Shown here piece after piece: positions 22,278 through 31,430 of a stretch of 47,946 nucleotides of DNA. Both the position numbers and the translations under genes were made by a program. Under the pieces are notes generated by a model, which made no database searches, was not told the DNA's origin, and worked only from the letters and a program-made list of their open reading frames with translations. Location: NCBI RefSeq assembly GCF_000281045.1, contig NW_008246103.1:307842-355787 (forward strand), in the 5' to 3' direction. How positions within the stretch are numbered: position 1 is the stretch's first letter; each line of letters starts with the position of its first letter. This DNA comes from Saprolegnia diclina VS20. Lineage: Eukaryota; Oomycota; Saprolegniomycetes; Saprolegniales; Saprolegniaceae.

Positions 22278-22931
22278 CTAGGCTGCCTCGGCGGGCGTCG
22301 TTACTGGGAGCTCCCAAGGCAAACGGTCGAGCAAAAGCGGCAAAATCTCGTGCGCGCCGTAGCGCTTGGCGTACGCAATGGCCGTCTCGAGTTCCTAATG
22401 CGATAGTGTCAGATGGATACTGGTACGATCCATGCCAATCATATACATTGTTGGCGACGACCACCGAGGCGTGGGCGTCGAGAAGCAGCTCGACGATCGC
22501 CACGTGCTTGTAATACACAGCATAGTGGAGCGGCGTATCGCCGAGCTATTATATGCATCGAATGTCAGCACCAATCAGGGAAGAGTGCATGGCGCGTACC
22601 ACAGAATCCGTGGCGTTGATGCCAACAGGCACCTGCAAGTGCCGGAACGGGACCTTTGGCAGGTGCTGCAGAAGCAAACGAACGATTTCGACGTGGCCTT
22701 TGCCAGCTGCTTCGTGCAGCAGCGTTTGACCCCACTACGCAGTGCTGGGAGTCGACGCTGGTTGTACTGTAGCTTGTAGGGACGTACGCTGTTGACGGCG
22801 ATGCATGCGACGCCTTTTTCCAACAGCGTTGCAAATGTGGCTGCGTCGCCACGACGTAGAGCGACAAGAAGTTGGCCCTAGACACCATCGTGAGCACTTG
22901 TGTCAGATTTTGCAGCTACCTCGTTGGACAT
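22278..22931 (-). CDS. Small ankyrin-repeat protein (5 exons, 150 aa)
   Basis: Minus-strand exons 22931-22920 (only four codons, M-S-N-E), 22877-22788, 22734-22600, 22545-22447 and 22394-22278. All introns are phase 0, 42-54 bases, with TAG acceptors. Exon 4 is exactly 99 bases, one 33-residue ankyrin repeat (GDTPLHYAVYYKHVAIVELL). Exon 3 contains GQTLLHEAAGKGHVEIVRLL. The last exon is a capping helix (ELETAIAYAKRYGAHEILPL). Ankyrin repeats mediate protein binding; no partner is visible. The exon-equals-repeat layout is the same as in the large kinase array at 36747-44941, suggesting a shared origin. Two CCAAT boxes lie upstream (23190-23194 and 23221-23225). Confidence 0.8.
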
Positions 22932-23871
22932 GAGCAAGACCGAGACAATTTAGAAATGCGAACCGGTGTCGATTGGGATCTGCCTGCACTTGATACTGCG
23001 CTTGATTATTACTTGATATTCTCATCCACCTGGCGTTGCGTGGGATCATCGCAGGGGTTGACGCGCTTCTGGAGAATCGTATCCTGGGCGTCTTGTCCGC
23101 TCTATAGACTGCATGCAGGCACTGTTATTGCTCCCAAGAAAAGATGGATCTGTCGTGTCGTCCTGGGCTCGGGTCCATTTGGGTGATAGCCAATCAAGCA
23201 ATCTCATTCTGTTGCATCCACCAATCAAATTCCGGCACGCCCGGGAAAGAGAGAGGTTGACATAAACGTCGAGTTGAGAATAGAGCATCTCGTTACCGTG
23301 TCTAGCTACTATGGGCTAGACGACGGGCACGCAAGTGACAATAGATGCGTCATATCAACGTCGTTGCCGTCGACAGCGAACTGCAGCGCTGTCATGCTAC
23401 GTGTACGACGAGAAAATACGTCTAGCGGCTTGGAACGCACACACCGTGTCCGCGGTGTTCATCTCGGCGTGGGCCGTAAGAGCACATGCGCAGCGTCACA
23501 GTGGCCGTAGCGTGCCGCGTAGTGGAGCGGCGTCGCCTGCAGCATAAGCATCGCAAGTGCTGAGATTTAGACCCGTCACCCCTGCCCGTCACCGGACGAT
23601 CGCAAAAATTAGCCAATGAGCTCAGCCAATGAGGGTGGGTGTCGATTTGGTTCAGCCAATCCCGTTCGTGGAGAGTCCTCGGATAGAGCCAATCGAATCG
23701 CTCAATACAACTATCACGCACAGCTATAAAGCCTTTTGGATCAGCACGGAAATATGACGTCCCTCTTCAGCAGTGAGTAGCCTTGACGACAAATGCCCAG
23801 CGCTATCGGTTCGGGAAGACAAACCATGGCGTGACCACAAAGGACATAGGAAAAAAATTGTTACGTAGTGT
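22932..23871. other. Spacer between ankyrin gene and desulfurase-TtcA fusion
   Basis: Apart from the ankyrin pseudogene fragment (23309-23536) I see no gene. The part 23613-23693 holds four CCAAT boxes in the same orientation, two of them in a directly repeated AGCCAATGAG. CCAAT also occurs at 23190 and 23221. The right end is the 3' flank of the fusion gene. Confidence 0.6.
23309..23536 (-). pseudogene. Decayed ankyrin-repeat gene fragment
   Basis: Two exon-like pieces on the minus strand, 23536-23445 and 23396-23309, flank a typical 48-base interval (GTGTGT...CGTAG). The first encodes TPLHYAARYGHCDAAHVLL, a clear ankyrin repeat. It is 92 bases, one short of 31 codons, so the frame shifts just before its end. 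The second encodes M-TALQFAVDGNDVDMTHLL and then a stop. Phases do not match across the interval and I find no start. It is probably a dead duplicate of a gene like its neighbour at 22278. An unrecognised splice arrangement is the alternative. Confidence 0.5.
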
Positions 23872-26844
23872 TTAGTTGGCGTCGGCCGGTGGCTCGGGCT
23901 TGGGCTCGGCGGCAGCGATCGCTTGCTCTTTGGCGATTGCTTTGGTCGACTTGACGACGTTGCTCTTGAATTTCTTCTGCGAGTCGATGCGGGCACGGAC
24001 GTCGTTCATGACCGGGTAGACATCATTGTCCATGAGCGGCAAGAGCGCGCGGCGGAAGCTGTTGTACATTTCGGGGTTGAGGCTCTCCTCCTTGAAGAGC
24101 ATCTTCTTGACCCGCTCGCGCTCTTTCGGCTCTTCAAAGCACGCGGGGCAGTTTTCGTTGATGACGGGCAGGCGCGCCGCATAGGCAAAGTCCTTGAGCG
24201 CCTCTTCGCGCACGTAGGCCAACGGGCGGATGATCTCAATGTCCTTCGTATCGTTCCAGTACTTGGCCTTCATCGTGCGCACTTGGCCATTGTACATGGC
24301 CGACATGAAGAACGACTCGGCCAGATCGTCGAGGTGCTGGCCGAGCACGAGCTTGTTGTAGCCGTTCTTGCGGCAGCACGTGTAGAGGAGCCCGCGCTTC
24401 ATGCGCGAGCAGTACGCGCAGAGCGAGTCGCCGTTCATTTCGCACATGGCGCGCTCGACAATGTTTTCCGAGAGGTAAAAGTACGGGACGTTGAGCGTCT
24501 TCATGTACTCCTTGAGCGGACTCGGGTCAAACGACGGCGTTTGCGGGTCCACGGTCGCGCACGCGAGTTCAAACCGAATGGGCGCCCGCTTTTGGAGCGT
24601 CAGCAAAATGTGGAGCAAACTCAGCGAGTCTTTGCCGCCCGAGACCCCCAAGATGAGCCGGTCGCCGTCGTTGATCATGCCCCATTGCATGAGCGCTTGG
24701 CCCACGAGGCGCATGACCTTTTGCGGCGGCGTCGGAAAGAGCGTCGTCTTGGCGACCTGGTCGGCGATCTTGCCCGTGGCCGCGATCGTCGACGCGAGAC
24801 TCTCGTGCGGGTTGGCGGCACTCGCGTTGTTGCTGCGGCGCGGGTATTTCTCCGTCTTGGGCGCGATCGGGCACACGAAGCAGGCGCCCGTCGCACAGCT
24901 CGTGGCCATTGTCGCTGGCGGTGCCGTCTCGGTCACAGCCACCAAGTGCGTGCGGGCACGGTACGCTTGCGGCTGCAGCGGGCCAAGCGGCGACGCCCGA
25001 TGCGGCAGCTCGGTGCCCGTTGCGAGCGCGCCCAGCACTTCAGATGGATAGATGAACCAGCGGAGCGATTCTTTCGACGGATCGAGCATGCTCCCGTGGC
25101 TGGCCGCCGTACCGCTGGCTTCCGAAGGCGCGAGACCCGCGAGGCGCTCGGCCTCGGCAAAGAGCGCGTCGGTCGACGGCACGATGACGCTCGGCGGCGA
25201 TGGTGTCGACGCGCCCGAGAGAAAAGGTGCTTTCGAGAGCCACTTGCGCGTCGGAAACTTTGTGAAGCGCGACTTGTGCTTCCATTCGCCCGTCTTGTGG
25301 TTGAACTTGTACTGCGGCAAGAATTTCCAGCCATGCGTGGCCACAAAAGCAATCGCTTTGAGGATGTAGTCGACGTCGTCGTCGCTCAAAATGAACGGAA
25401 AGCTCACGCGCGAAAAGCCCGGGCGGAGCACCTCGGTCTTGTCGATGAGCGCGGCTTCGAGCGCGCGCTGGTGCTCCTTGGAGACGCCGAGGAGGCGCTG
25501 GCCGTACGGGCCCGCGCACTGGCAGCCGCCGCGCGACTGGACGCCAAAGAGGTCGTTCAAAAGCGCGCACACAAAGTTGTAGTGCAAGAAGCGGTCGCCG
25601 GCCGTCAGCAGAAACGAAAAGATCGGCAAGCGCGACGGCGCCACGTCGTCGTGCCCGAGCAAGACAATGTTCTGGTACTGCGACAGCGTCGCCAACACGC
25701 GCTGGACGTGGGCGTCTTCGCGGGCTTGAATCAACGGCAGACCAATGCGATGCTTGACCTCGAGTGCCAGCCCGAGACGGATCGAGCCGAGCGTGTCGGG
25801 GGTCCCGCCTTCTTCGCGCTCGGCGCGGTTTGAGAGGTACCGGTGGTCGTCTTCGGTGACGTAAAACACAGTGCCGCCACCCGGCGCGGACGGCACGGGG
25901 TTCCCGAGAAGACGCTTCTTGAGCACGAGCACGCCGGGCGAGCCCGGGCCGCCGAGGAACTTGTGCCCCGAGAAGAAGATACCGTCCTTGTACGCAAACG
26001 GCCGCTGGTCGCCGACAAGCACGGGGTTCATGTCCATCGTCACGTACGGCGCGCAGGCCGCATAGTCCCAAAACGCAAGCGCGCCGTGCATGTGCAAGAG
26101 CACCGTGATCGCGTCGACGTCCGAGAGCTGTCCGGTCAGGTTGGACGCGGCCGAGAAGGACCCGATCTTGAGCGGCCGATCGGCGTACTCGAGCAGCTTG
26201 GCGCTAAGCACGTCCATGTCGGCATACCCGTTTGCGTTCTCGGGGATTTGGACCACGTCGGCCGCCGACTCGCGCCACGGCAACAAGTTGGAGTGGTGCT
26301 CGAACGGCCCGACAAACACGACCGGCCGCGCCTGGTCGCTGCTCAACGGCACGTGCAACCCGAGCAGCTGCACGAGCTTGTTGATCGCTGCCGTGCTGCC
26401 GCTGCCCGTGAAGAGCACGACGTCTTCGGCGCCGCGGCCCGTGATTTTGGCGTTGACGCACTGCGCGACGATCTGGCGCGTCTCGTGGCGAAAGCATGTC
26501 GACTGGAGCCCCGTGATCGACGTTGTCGTGTGCGTGTTGCCATAGAGCGGCAGCACTTCGGCTTGCATGTAGTCTTCAATGCACGCCAAGGACCGGCCAC
26601 TGGCCGTAAAGTCGGCGTACACAAGCGGCTTGGGTCCGTACGGCGTGTCGAATGGCGCCCAGTGCCCGACGAGCGACGACCGCATCGAGTGGAGGAGCGC
26701 ATCGCCCTTGAGGATGTCCGAGGCCTGTTCACTCTCGTTGGCGACGACCGTCAAGTCCTCTTCGAGCTCGTCGCAGAAGGTGCGCTCGGCAGACATGGTC
26801 AATGCTGGCGTCGGCAGAATTCGGATATTTGCCATGCCACGCAT
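23872..26844 (-). CDS. Fusion of cysteine-desulfurase-like (class V aminotransferase) and TtcA-like tRNA thiolase (990 aa)
   Basis: Intronless. Residues ~40-530 form a PLP-dependent class V fold: SGHKFLGGPGSPG carries the likely PLP lysine (K295), and SRGGCQCAGPYG carries candidate sulfur-accepting cysteines (C441, C443). Residues ~690-960 form a PP-loop ATPase of TtcA type: SGGKDS at about 735-740, followed by LQKRAPIRFEL, CAYCSR (C809, C812), LGQHLDDLAES, IRPLAYVREEAL and CPAC (C899, C902). The two CxxC pairs fit the TtcA Fe-S/zinc site. Known: bacterial TtcA makes 2-thiocytidine at tRNA position 32 with sulfur from IscS. Inferred: one chain both takes sulfur from cysteine and transfers it to tRNA. 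Start codons at 26844 and 26835 are both possible; the N terminus could be a targeting peptide. The linker (~540-690) is Ser/Ala-rich. A Ctu1-like role at U34 is a less likely alternative. Confidence 0.88.
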   Translation of the reverse strand: MRGMANIRILPTPALTMSAERTFCDELEEDLTVVANESEQASDILKGDALLHSMRSSLVGHWAPFDTPYGPKPLVYADFTASGRSLACIEDYMQAEVLPLYGNTHTTTSITGLQSTCFRHETRQIVAQCVNAKITGRGAEDVVLFTGSGSTAAINKLVQLLGLHVPLSSDQARPVVFVGPFEHHSNLLPWRESAADVVQIPENANGYADMDVLSAKLLEYADRPLKIGSFSAASNLTGQLSDVDAITVLLHMHGALAFWDYAACAPYVTMDMNPVLVGDQRPFAYKDGIFFSGHKFLGGPGSPGVLVLKKRLLGNPVPSAPGGGTVFYVTEDDHRYLSNRAEREEGGTPDTLGSIRLGLALEVKHRIGLPLIQAREDAHVQRVLATLSQYQNIVLLGHDDVAPSRLPIFSFLLTAGDRFLHYNFVCALLNDLFGVQSRGGCQCAGPYGQRLLGVSKEHQRALEAALIDKTEVLRPGFSRVSFPFILSDDDVDYILKAIAFVATHGWKFLPQYKFNHKTGEWKHKSRFTKFPTRKWLSKAPFLSGASTPSPPSVIVPSTDALFAEAERLAGLAPSEASGTAASHGSMLDPSKESLRWFIYPSEVLGALATGTELPHRASPLGPLQPQAYRARTHLVAVTETAPPATMATSCATGACFVCPIAPKTEKYPRRSNNASAANPHESLASTIAATGKIADQVAKTTLFPTPPQKVMRLVGQALMQWGMINDGDRLILGVSGGKDSLSLLHILLTLQKRAPIRFELACATVDPQTPSFDPSPLKEYMKTLNVPYFYLSENIVERAMCEMNGDSLCAYCSRMKRGLLYTCCRKNGYNKLVLGQHLDDLAESFFMSAMYNGQVRTMKAKYWNDTKDIEIIRPLAYVREEALKDFAYAARLPVINENCPACFEEPKERERVKKMLFKEESLNPEMYNSFRRALLPLMDNDVYPVMNDVRARIDSQKKFKSNVVKSTKAIAKEQAIAAAEPKPEPPADAN

Positions 26845-27065
26845 TTCACTGGCCTTGACGGCAGAGTCGATACGGCCCCGTGATTGGTTGAAATCGAAAG
26901 TATTACTGAAATGTCGTCATGGGATTGGTTCAAATCCGCGAGGGTGGTCGAGTTGAAACGCTCGCATCAGTTACGTGGCGTCCGTCTAGCAAGGCCATAG
27001 ACAGGCAGAAAGCGTTTCAACAACGGCCGGCGTTTCAACACGAATCGGTGGAGCGCAGCGATCCG
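26845..27065. promoter_or_regulatory. Divergent promoter with duplicated GATTGGTTSAAATC motif
   Basis: The 221-bp gap separates the fusion gene (minus) and the ANL-like gene (plus). The 14-base word GATTGGTTGAAATC at 26882-26895 recurs as GATTGGTTCAAATC at 26923-26936, 41 bases on; the copies differ only at the central G/C. Each contains an inverted CCAAT box (ATTGG). This looks like a paired activator site serving one or both genes. Confidence 0.6.
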
Positions 27066-29874
27066 ATGGCCGTCGCAGCGCCCAGCGACATTGACATCGC
27101 GGTGCTCACCAAGGAACTCGAGGTACGATGATGGCGACGCGAAAACGAGGATGCGCGCAGATATGTAGATTGCGTTTGCAGAGCAGCTCGTCAAGTGCAT
27201 GGCGGTGGTTCAAAACGAATTTGACGCTGAGCGTGCGACGATGCTCCAAGTACAAGCACGCAGCTATGAGCACCTGCATGCAACCTTGGATATGTTCGTT
27301 GTTGCGCGTCTCTGTGAAGAGGGCCTCACATGCGCCGTAGCAAGCTAGCGACATGGCAGCGCGATATGGAGGCTCGGGTTGATGCCAAACTCGCGGACTT
27401 TCTGGTATGATGCAAAACGCAATTCTCTGTTTGTCACGTTGACGTAGCGTGCCCTCACGCAAGCCCACCATGACAAGATGGACGAGGTACAAGCCTTCCT
27501 CATCACAAGGGGCGCTGCATGCGAGGAAACTAGGAAATACGGTCGCCCAGTGTGGTCAGTGACGCGCCATCGTCGACGATGGAGAGCGTCGAATTGGACC
27601 ATCTCTTGTGTCTCTCGGACGGCGAAGGATCTCAACCTGTCGACGATGTATGCAGCGAGAGGGACGACGACAATTCGCCGCGACGTTTTGCGTCGTCTCG
27701 GCGCTCATCAGTAGCGTTTGGCTCATCGAACAGCATGCACGAAGTGGCGATAGCCTCGCTGCATCCTCAGCACGAAGAGCACAAGAACGGCGTTGTAGAG
27801 GAGCTTTCCGAGGCGCCATCCAACCTCTCATCGACGCCAACAACCACTGCACTCGTGACGGAATTGTCAGCGCTTGGTCCAACAGCTCTTGTCCAACCTC
27901 TGGAAGAGACAATAGTCGCTACCCCGCCCACCGCGCTCGAATTGATGCCGCAATGCAATGCGTCCGAGGTCTCTGCGCCACAGCATCCTCTTGGTGGCGA
28001 AGAAAGCACGATCTTGTCCTTAGCTGCAGACGCGGAGGTCTTGACCAATGACGCAGCGTCGGTCATAGTCGACGGCGTCGACGCGCCGACGGCTATCGAA
28101 CTGCACGTGACCGCCCATGTCTTGCAAATGCTACATGCGTATCCACAAGTGTCGGTCACCGACTGCCTCACAGGTGTCACTTTGTCCTCTCGGAGCGAGA
28201 TCGCGGCACACGTTTCCGCGCTTGCCCATGGCCTCGAATGCATCGGGTTTGGTTGCTATGACAGTCTCTTGGTGCTAAGTGCATCGCCGCTACGGTTTGG
28301 ACTCGATGGACCATACGTATGCTCATGGCGATCGTAGCACACTCTGCCTCGTGCTTGCAGCTTGGATGGTCGGTGGTCGTGTCGAGTTTTGGCTCTCAGG
28401 GCAACTTGCTTTACCGCCACAAACGAGTGCGCTGCGCCCAACGTATGCCTGCGTCGATCACATGGAAGAGGGTGTCCACATCAAAGTCCTTTTACCGTCC
28501 ATCAAGGTACAATTCTGTGTGCTAACAGATAGGGTACATTGTTTGAACGCCGCAGGTGATCTCATTGCGAGACAACGTCGCCAAGGCGGACTTTACCTAC
28601 GCGAACTTGGTACAGCCGACGATGATGGCAACCCATGGCGTACGCAGCACAAGAAGCGCCAAACACGAAAGTTTATGGTCTGCGTAGCGGCCGCCTTGTC
28701 TGTCGTTGGACATTGCGATCGTTTTGCATACACACGACGCCATCACGCAAGCTTGGAACGTCCACGAACAAAGCCACAAGGACGTCATCGAAGGCCTTGA
28801 CGCGACTGCCGCGCACTGTGCTACGCTGCTCTGTCTCTCGATGCAAACGCCGATTGGACTGTTCGTCGGCGCGCTCTCGTCGCTCGTGCAAGGCAGCCGC
28901 CTTTGTCTTCTCGAGTCCACAAGTGTCTCTGGGCCCGTCCTCTCCAAGTTGCTCTTGCTCCACCAGGTAGGCTTCGATATTCTATTTTTGGATTTTTCGA
29001 TATGACGTGGCACCCTATGGTGTGCGCACGAGTTTGCCGTTGGCTCACGTCAGGTGTTTGTAGCCCAAACGTCTTGTGCTGAGTAGTATGCACGTGATGC
29101 ATTTGGCCAAGGTCGGCGAAGCCATTGCTTGCGTCGACGTCGTCGACTGTGTTGGGACGTCAGTGCCGACGCTGCCCCGCGCGCTTCGAAGCCTCCACAC
29201 GGCAAGCAGCAAATTTCAGCCCTGCCTACGCTTTCGCCGCGTCTTTTGCGGGCCCACAAGCATCTACACGGCGTCCGACCCGATGCTGCTGCCGATTGCA
29301 GCTCCCCTAGTGCATTCAGTCGGGTTGCCAGTGTCGTCGTTGATCGTCCTTCGCATCCAAAGCATGACCACGGACGAAGTCCTTGGACCAAAACAGGTGT
29401 GTGTCTTGGGTAGTTGACAACCTCGATGAAACGTATGAGCAGGTCGGTGAAATGTGCGTCGGTGCGGACGATGGCCAACGTCTCGGTGTCCTTGCCTACG
29501 TCGATGCAGCACAGCAGCTGCACCTCATCGGATCCAAAGACGGCATCCTCAAGCTCGGCGCCGAAGCGACAACTGCACTCGAGATTGAAGAAGTCGTCGC
29601 TTCGCATCCCCTTGTCGAAGACGCCGTCGTTACGTGCAGAGACGGCCAGCGCCTTGTCGCATACGTCAAGCTGGCCGCGGCCACGCTAACATACTCGGCG
29701 GACGCTCTTCGCAGCATCCACGCCTATGCGTGCAAGCAGATACCAACGCCCAAGCAGTTTCATCGCCTTGTGGCTGTCGACAACATTCCGCGCGATGTCA
29801 TGGGCCACGCGTACCGAGCGCTTGTCCTCGACGACGCCAACGCCCTCCAGCATCTCGATGCCACACAACGTTAA
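27066..29874 (+). CDS. Coiled-coil plus ANL (acyl-CoA synthetase-like) protein, probable pseudoenzyme (10 exons, 780 aa)
   Basis: Exons 27066-27122, 27169-27293, 27341-27404, 27448-27486, 27534-28294, 28338-28506, 28556-28639, 28688-28966, 29064-29396 and 29443-29874; all phases close. Residues 20-95 are a helical coiled coil (EQLVKCMAVVQNEFDAERA). Residues ~95-260 are Ser/Thr-rich and acidic. The rest follows the AMP-binding enzyme order: S-S-R-S-E-I-AAHVSALAHGLECIG, LVLAAWMVGG, GLFVGALSSLVQGSRLCLLE and a C-terminal domain with EIEEVVASHPLVEDAVV. The Ser/Thr/Gly-rich ATP loop is replaced by IAIVLHTHDAITQAW. The conserved lysine of the C-terminal G-K-x-x-R motif is His (IPRDVMGHAYRAL). Adenylation is therefore doubtful. 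The 97-base intron 28967-29063 is longer than its neighbours, and the exon structure there is the least sure. Confidence 0.75.
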
Positions 29875-30701
29875 GGTTTTCATAAAAGCAATCGCGATAT
29901 ATGCAGGGTACGCAAAACTTGAACGAAGATGCATTCTGTATGTAGTTAGCAGCTATATCGATGAACGACAGGTTGACTGATGGCTCAACCCAAGAAGAGT
30001 TCAGTTGGCACACCGCAGCAGCTCCAAAGGAGTGCAGCTGCAGTCCACGACTCCCCTCAAGTTTCTCAAAGTCACGCCGGCATGTCCACGGCCAAGGGTC
30101 AATAACCTGTTTATTGACCCTTGCCATGGCCCAATGACGATGGATTGTCTTTGCTGGGGACGTTGCATTACCTCCTCCCACGGTCTAATGTAATGATTCG
30201 TAACGTTATTTCCAGTGAAAAGTGCAACTGCGAAGACAGAAAGCCCCTTCACCAAGAAGGTCCTCGTGGGGTTTTGCGCTAAAGTCCCACGGTCACGCCA
30301 ATAAGGACGCAAACGCGGCTCGCATTGGGTCATGACATGCGGCACATAACGCAGCACAGCCTCCGTTGTTTAGCGTGCCGTTCTACGTCACTCGTATCGC
30401 TTAAATGCAAGGGTGTCGACGATTATGCAAATTAGAGCCTTCCACCCAAGCAATCACTGCAACACTACACCAAGCGTCTATATCCAAACGACAAGACTTA
30501 ACTTAGATAGTCCCAAAACCTACAGTACTGAAATTGGATTGACAAACTTGGTGAATTTCTGGCCCACAAAAATGTACCCACGTCCACATTTGGTTCGGCC
30601 ATCCGGTGTGGATGCCACGTTGCGTGATTCTAGTCGACCCATCTGATCTCGCGCCAGTCACTTGCTCCCGTTCCCATTTTGCTTTTGCGCCGACTCCAAG
30701 C
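29875..30701. other. Intergenic region with a perfect hairpin
   Basis: No gene supported. It contains a perfect 12-bp inverted repeat with a 5-base loop at 30094-30122 (listed separately). The minus frame at 30001-30357 is open but unrecognised. The right end is the promoter of the first EI24-like gene. Confidence 0.55.
30094..30122. repeat. Perfect 12-bp inverted repeat (stem-loop)
   Basis: AAGGGTCAATAA, loop CCTGT, then TTATTGACCCTT, with no mismatch. It lies about 220 bases past the end of the ANL-like gene and about 580 bases before the EI24-like gene. It could be a protein-binding palindrome, a cruciform or the core of a small transposon remnant. Confidence 0.85.
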
Positions 30702-31430
30702 ATGAGCCACTACGCGGTTGCAGGCATCCTGTACTTTCTGACGCACCCGAGTCTCTGGCTCACGACGCTCTGCCCCATGATCATGACGATCATCGTCGGT
30801 ATCGTGTCGGTCGTTGTGCTCATCAGCGCCGGCCTCTACCCGCAAGCGTATGGCCTCGAGGAGGCCGGTCTCTCAGCGACGTGGGCATGGGTCCTCGCCA
30901 TTTTCCTCGTCGTGCTCGAGATCTTCCTCGTCGTCCTCATCTACTCGCAAACGTGCACGCCCTGCTTCATGGACGCCATCTTCGAAAAGACGCTCAAGCT
31001 CCGCGGGTTTACCGACCTCGTCGAGAACAGCGAAGCGCACTCGGGCTGCGGCCGCGCCTGCCGTGCGTGCTGCAAGGTGAGCTGCCTCTCGCAAATCTTC
31101 ATTTTGATTGTGACGTTTCCGCTCAACTTTATCCCGATCATTGGCACGATCGCGTACGTCTACCTCAACGGCCGCTTCAAGGCCTGGGAAGAGCACCTCC
31201 TGTACTTTGAAATGCGCGGCATGAAGTACGAAGACCAGAAGGACATTATTGACGCGCGCAAGGTCGAGTACGCATCGTTTGGCATGCAGTGCATGTACCT
31301 CGAGCTGATTCCGTTCTTCGGCTTTATCTTTTTGTTTACAAATACGGTCGGCGCGGCGCTTTTTGCTGCCGACATTGAAGAGAGTCTGCGAGCCCAAGAG
31401 AACGGCTACGTGCATGCTAAGGCCGTCTAA
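30702..31430 (+). CDS. EI24-domain-like multispan membrane protein, copy 1 (242 aa)
   Basis: Intronless. The ATG at 30702 is chosen over the upstream in-frame ATG at 30606 because the tandem copy starts identically (MSHYAVAGILYFLTH). Hydrophobic segments occur at roughly residues 15-45, 60-85, 125-150 and 195-225. A Cys-rich patch (SGCGRACRACCKVSC) precedes the third. The FPLNFIPIIGTIAYVYLNG segment followed by an aromatic helix (LLYFEMRGMKYEDQK) resembles the EI24 / outer-spore-wall (Lds/Rrt8) superfamily, membrane proteins of ER or lipid droplets. Biochemical role unknown. An AATAAA-type polyadenylation signal lies just past the stop, at about 31442. It is one of two tandem copies. Confidence 0.8.
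   Translation: MSHYAVAGILYFLTHPSLWLTTLCPMIMTIIVGIVSVVVLISAGLYPQAYGLEEAGLSATWAWVLAIFLVVLEIFLVVLIYSQTCTPCFMDAIFEKTLKLRGFTDLVENSEAHSGCGRACRACCKVSCLSQIFILIVTFPLNFIPIIGTIAYVYLNGRFKAWEEHLLYFEMRGMKYEDQKDIIDARKVEYASFGMQCMYLELIPFFGFIFLFTNTVGAALFAADIEESLRAQENGYVHAKAV

Noticed and set aside
23923-25833. A 636-codon open frame on the plus strand.
   Set aside because: It is the antisense shadow of the desulfurase-TtcA fusion: Arg/Val/Glu-rich composition with no domain. GC-rich codon bias creates such frames.
26917-26940. GGTTCAAATCC resembles a tRNA B box.
   Set aside because: No matching acceptor, D or anticodon arms, and the flanks do not pair. The word is part of a duplicated CCAAT-type promoter motif.
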